From NCBI GenBank assembly GCA_005885165.1, contig VAXR01000146.1, positions 11,845 to 17,329 of the forward strand: a stretch of 5,485 nt of DNA, written 5' to 3'. Below are positions 4,780 through 5,485 of the stretch, piece by piece. Each line of letters begins with the position of its first letter. Position 1 is the stretch's first letter. The notes below the pieces were generated by a model. It was not told the origin of the DNA. It searched no databases and saw only the letters and a list, made by a program, of their open reading frames with translations. Source of the DNA: Actinomycetota bacterium. Its GTDB lineage: Bacteria; Actinomycetota; Thermoleophilia; Solirubrobacterales; Thermoleophilaceae. The position numbers and the translations under genes were made by a program.

Positions 4780-5485
4780 CGCCGCCGCCCAGCGCCACAA
4801 GTAAGTCCACCACCGCACCTTTCCCCCACACTCGGCGGTGGCACGGGCTGCGCCCAGTCGATGTCCATGCAGAACGATCGAACGGGGCCGTTGTGGCCAC
4901 GAGCTACGGCCACCGTGACTTCTGGATCCGGCGTCTGCTCGCCCTCAGTGACGCCGCCGCCCTATTGCTGGCATTGCTCATCAGCCAACCGTTCGGCAAG
5001 GACGTGCACCTCGCAACGCATCTCCTCTGGGGTTACGACCGTGACGCGAAGCGCGTGAGTCACGGCACCGTCGACGACATCCCATGGGTCTTTCACGCGG
5101 TGCTGCTCGGGGTGCTCGTCCTCTGGGTCTACTACAAGTTCGTCGGATCTCACCAGCTGATCCTGGCCGAGATCGTCGCGCTCGGCGCGTCCGTCTTCAC
5201 CGCCACGCTCCTGTTGCGCTTCGCGGTCAGAGGCGCCTCAACGCGATTGCTGCGTGGAGAGCGGGTCCTACTGGTTGGCGAGGACTCGATGACCGACGTC
5301 TTGATCCGCAAGATGCGGGCTCATCCCGAATATGGGCTCGATCCGATTGGGGTTGTGACACCCTCGGGCACGGCCACCTCGAGCGTTCCATCTCTAGGAC
5401 GTATCGACCATCTTCGGGCAGCCGTCGTTGAACACGGGATCGATCGGATCGTCGTTTCGCCCGATGGGCTCGACGAGGCAGAGCA
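4776..5485 (+). CDS. Polyprenyl glycosylphosphotransferase (initiating sugar-1-P transferase), 3'-truncated
   Basis: The N-terminal 236 residues of a membrane enzyme that would transfer sugar-1-phosphate from a nucleotide sugar to polyprenyl phosphate, starting a lipid-linked glycan. The frame is open to the window end; the catalytic C-terminal Bac_transf domain lies beyond it. The ATG at 4776 overlaps the oxidoreductase TGA (ATGA), implying translational coupling. Residues 1-45 are a polar, Pro/Thr/Ser-rich tail; GTG 4893 (Val40) is an alternative start. Membrane helices are seen at about 54-70, 103-122 and 128-148. DRDAKRVSHGTVDDIPWVFHA (88-108, one family-typical stretch) and the cytoplasmic Rossmann-like domain from 162 (GERVLLVGED, then KMRAHPEYGLDPIGVV at 179-194 and GIDRIVVSP at 221-229) are diagnostic of the family. 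Only one helix precedes YDRD where relatives usually have two, so a second small deletion may be present. Codon use has more A/T at third positions than the upstream genes (CTA, TTG, AGA, TCT). Confidence 0.85.
   Translation, partial: MTPPPSATSKSTTAPFPHTRRWHGLRPVDVHAERSNGAVVATSYGHRDFWIRRLLALSDAAALLLALLISQPFGKDVHLATHLLWGYDRDAKRVSHGTVDDIPWVFHAVLLGVLVLWVYYKFVGSHQLILAEIVALGASVFTATLLLRFAVRGASTRLLRGERVLLVGEDSMTDVLIRKMRAHPEYGLDPIGVVTPSGTATSSVPSLGRIDHLRAAVVEHGIDRIVVSPDGLDEAE

Noticed and set aside
5084..5431. A 115-codon plus-strand open frame near the window end
   Set aside because: Shadow of the glycosylphosphotransferase, which is open through the same bases in the frame starting at 4776 with clear family motifs.
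1..5485. CRISPR arrays, insertion sequences, tRNA or rRNA genes
   Set aside because: No regularly spaced repeats with spacers, no transposase-like frame or terminal inverted repeats, and no tRNA-like cloverleaf or rRNA sequence were recognised.

Overview
This window looks like a cell-surface polysaccharide or glycolipid locus from a high-GC actinobacterium. The protein style (GC-C codon bias, a GT87-like membrane enzyme, an actinobacterial-type polyprenyl glycosylphosphotransferase) and the scarcity of Shine-Dalgarno sequences would fit the class Thermoleophilia. That placement is inference from general resemblance, not a database match.

Layout, left to right. (1) 2-1345, plus strand: the 3' part of a multi-pass GT-C/GT87-type membrane glycosyltransferase whose start lies outside the window. 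(2) 1299-1820, minus strand: a left-handed beta-helix (hexapeptide repeat) sugar N-acetyltransferase, overlapping the tail of the first gene. (3) A short divergent control region, 1821-1902, with a perfect 14-bp palindrome. (4) 1903-2388, plus: an ECF-type sigma-70 family sigma factor. (5) 2420-3523, plus: a DegT/DnrJ/EryC1 PLP-dependent sugar aminotransferase. (6) 3524-3698: an intergenic region holding an array of 11-bp-phased GTGAA repeats and a good promoter (TTGCCA, 17 bp, TAGAGT). (7) 3699-4779, plus: a Gfo/Idh/MocA sugar oxidoreductase that is broken in this sequence by a missing stretch of about 50 bases and a frameshift near 4287. (8) 4776 to the window end, plus: the N-terminal part of a polyprenyl glycosylphosphotransferase, starting in an ATGA overlap with the oxidoreductase stop.

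Functionally, the oxidoreductase, aminotransferase and acetyltransferase are the three activities needed to turn a nucleotide sugar into its 3-acetamido derivative: oxidise C3, transaminate, N-acetylate. This is the WbpB/WbpE/WbpD (WlbA/WlbC/WlbB) logic for UDP-GlcNAc(3NAc)A. The QdtB/QdtC or FdtB/FdtC route for dTDP-3-acetamido-6-deoxyhexoses also uses the aminotransferase and acetyltransferase. The glycosylphosphotransferase would load the first sugar on the polyprenyl carrier, and the GT-C protein would add a sugar from a polyprenyl-phosphate donor on the outer face. The sigma factor sits inside this set without a visible anti-sigma gene.

The points most worth a second look are the broken oxidoreductase, a possibly related loss of a membrane helix in the glycosylphosphotransferase, the phased repeat array upstream of the second operon, and the apparently leaderless gene starts. 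I do not see a clearly new defence, mobile or RNA system here.
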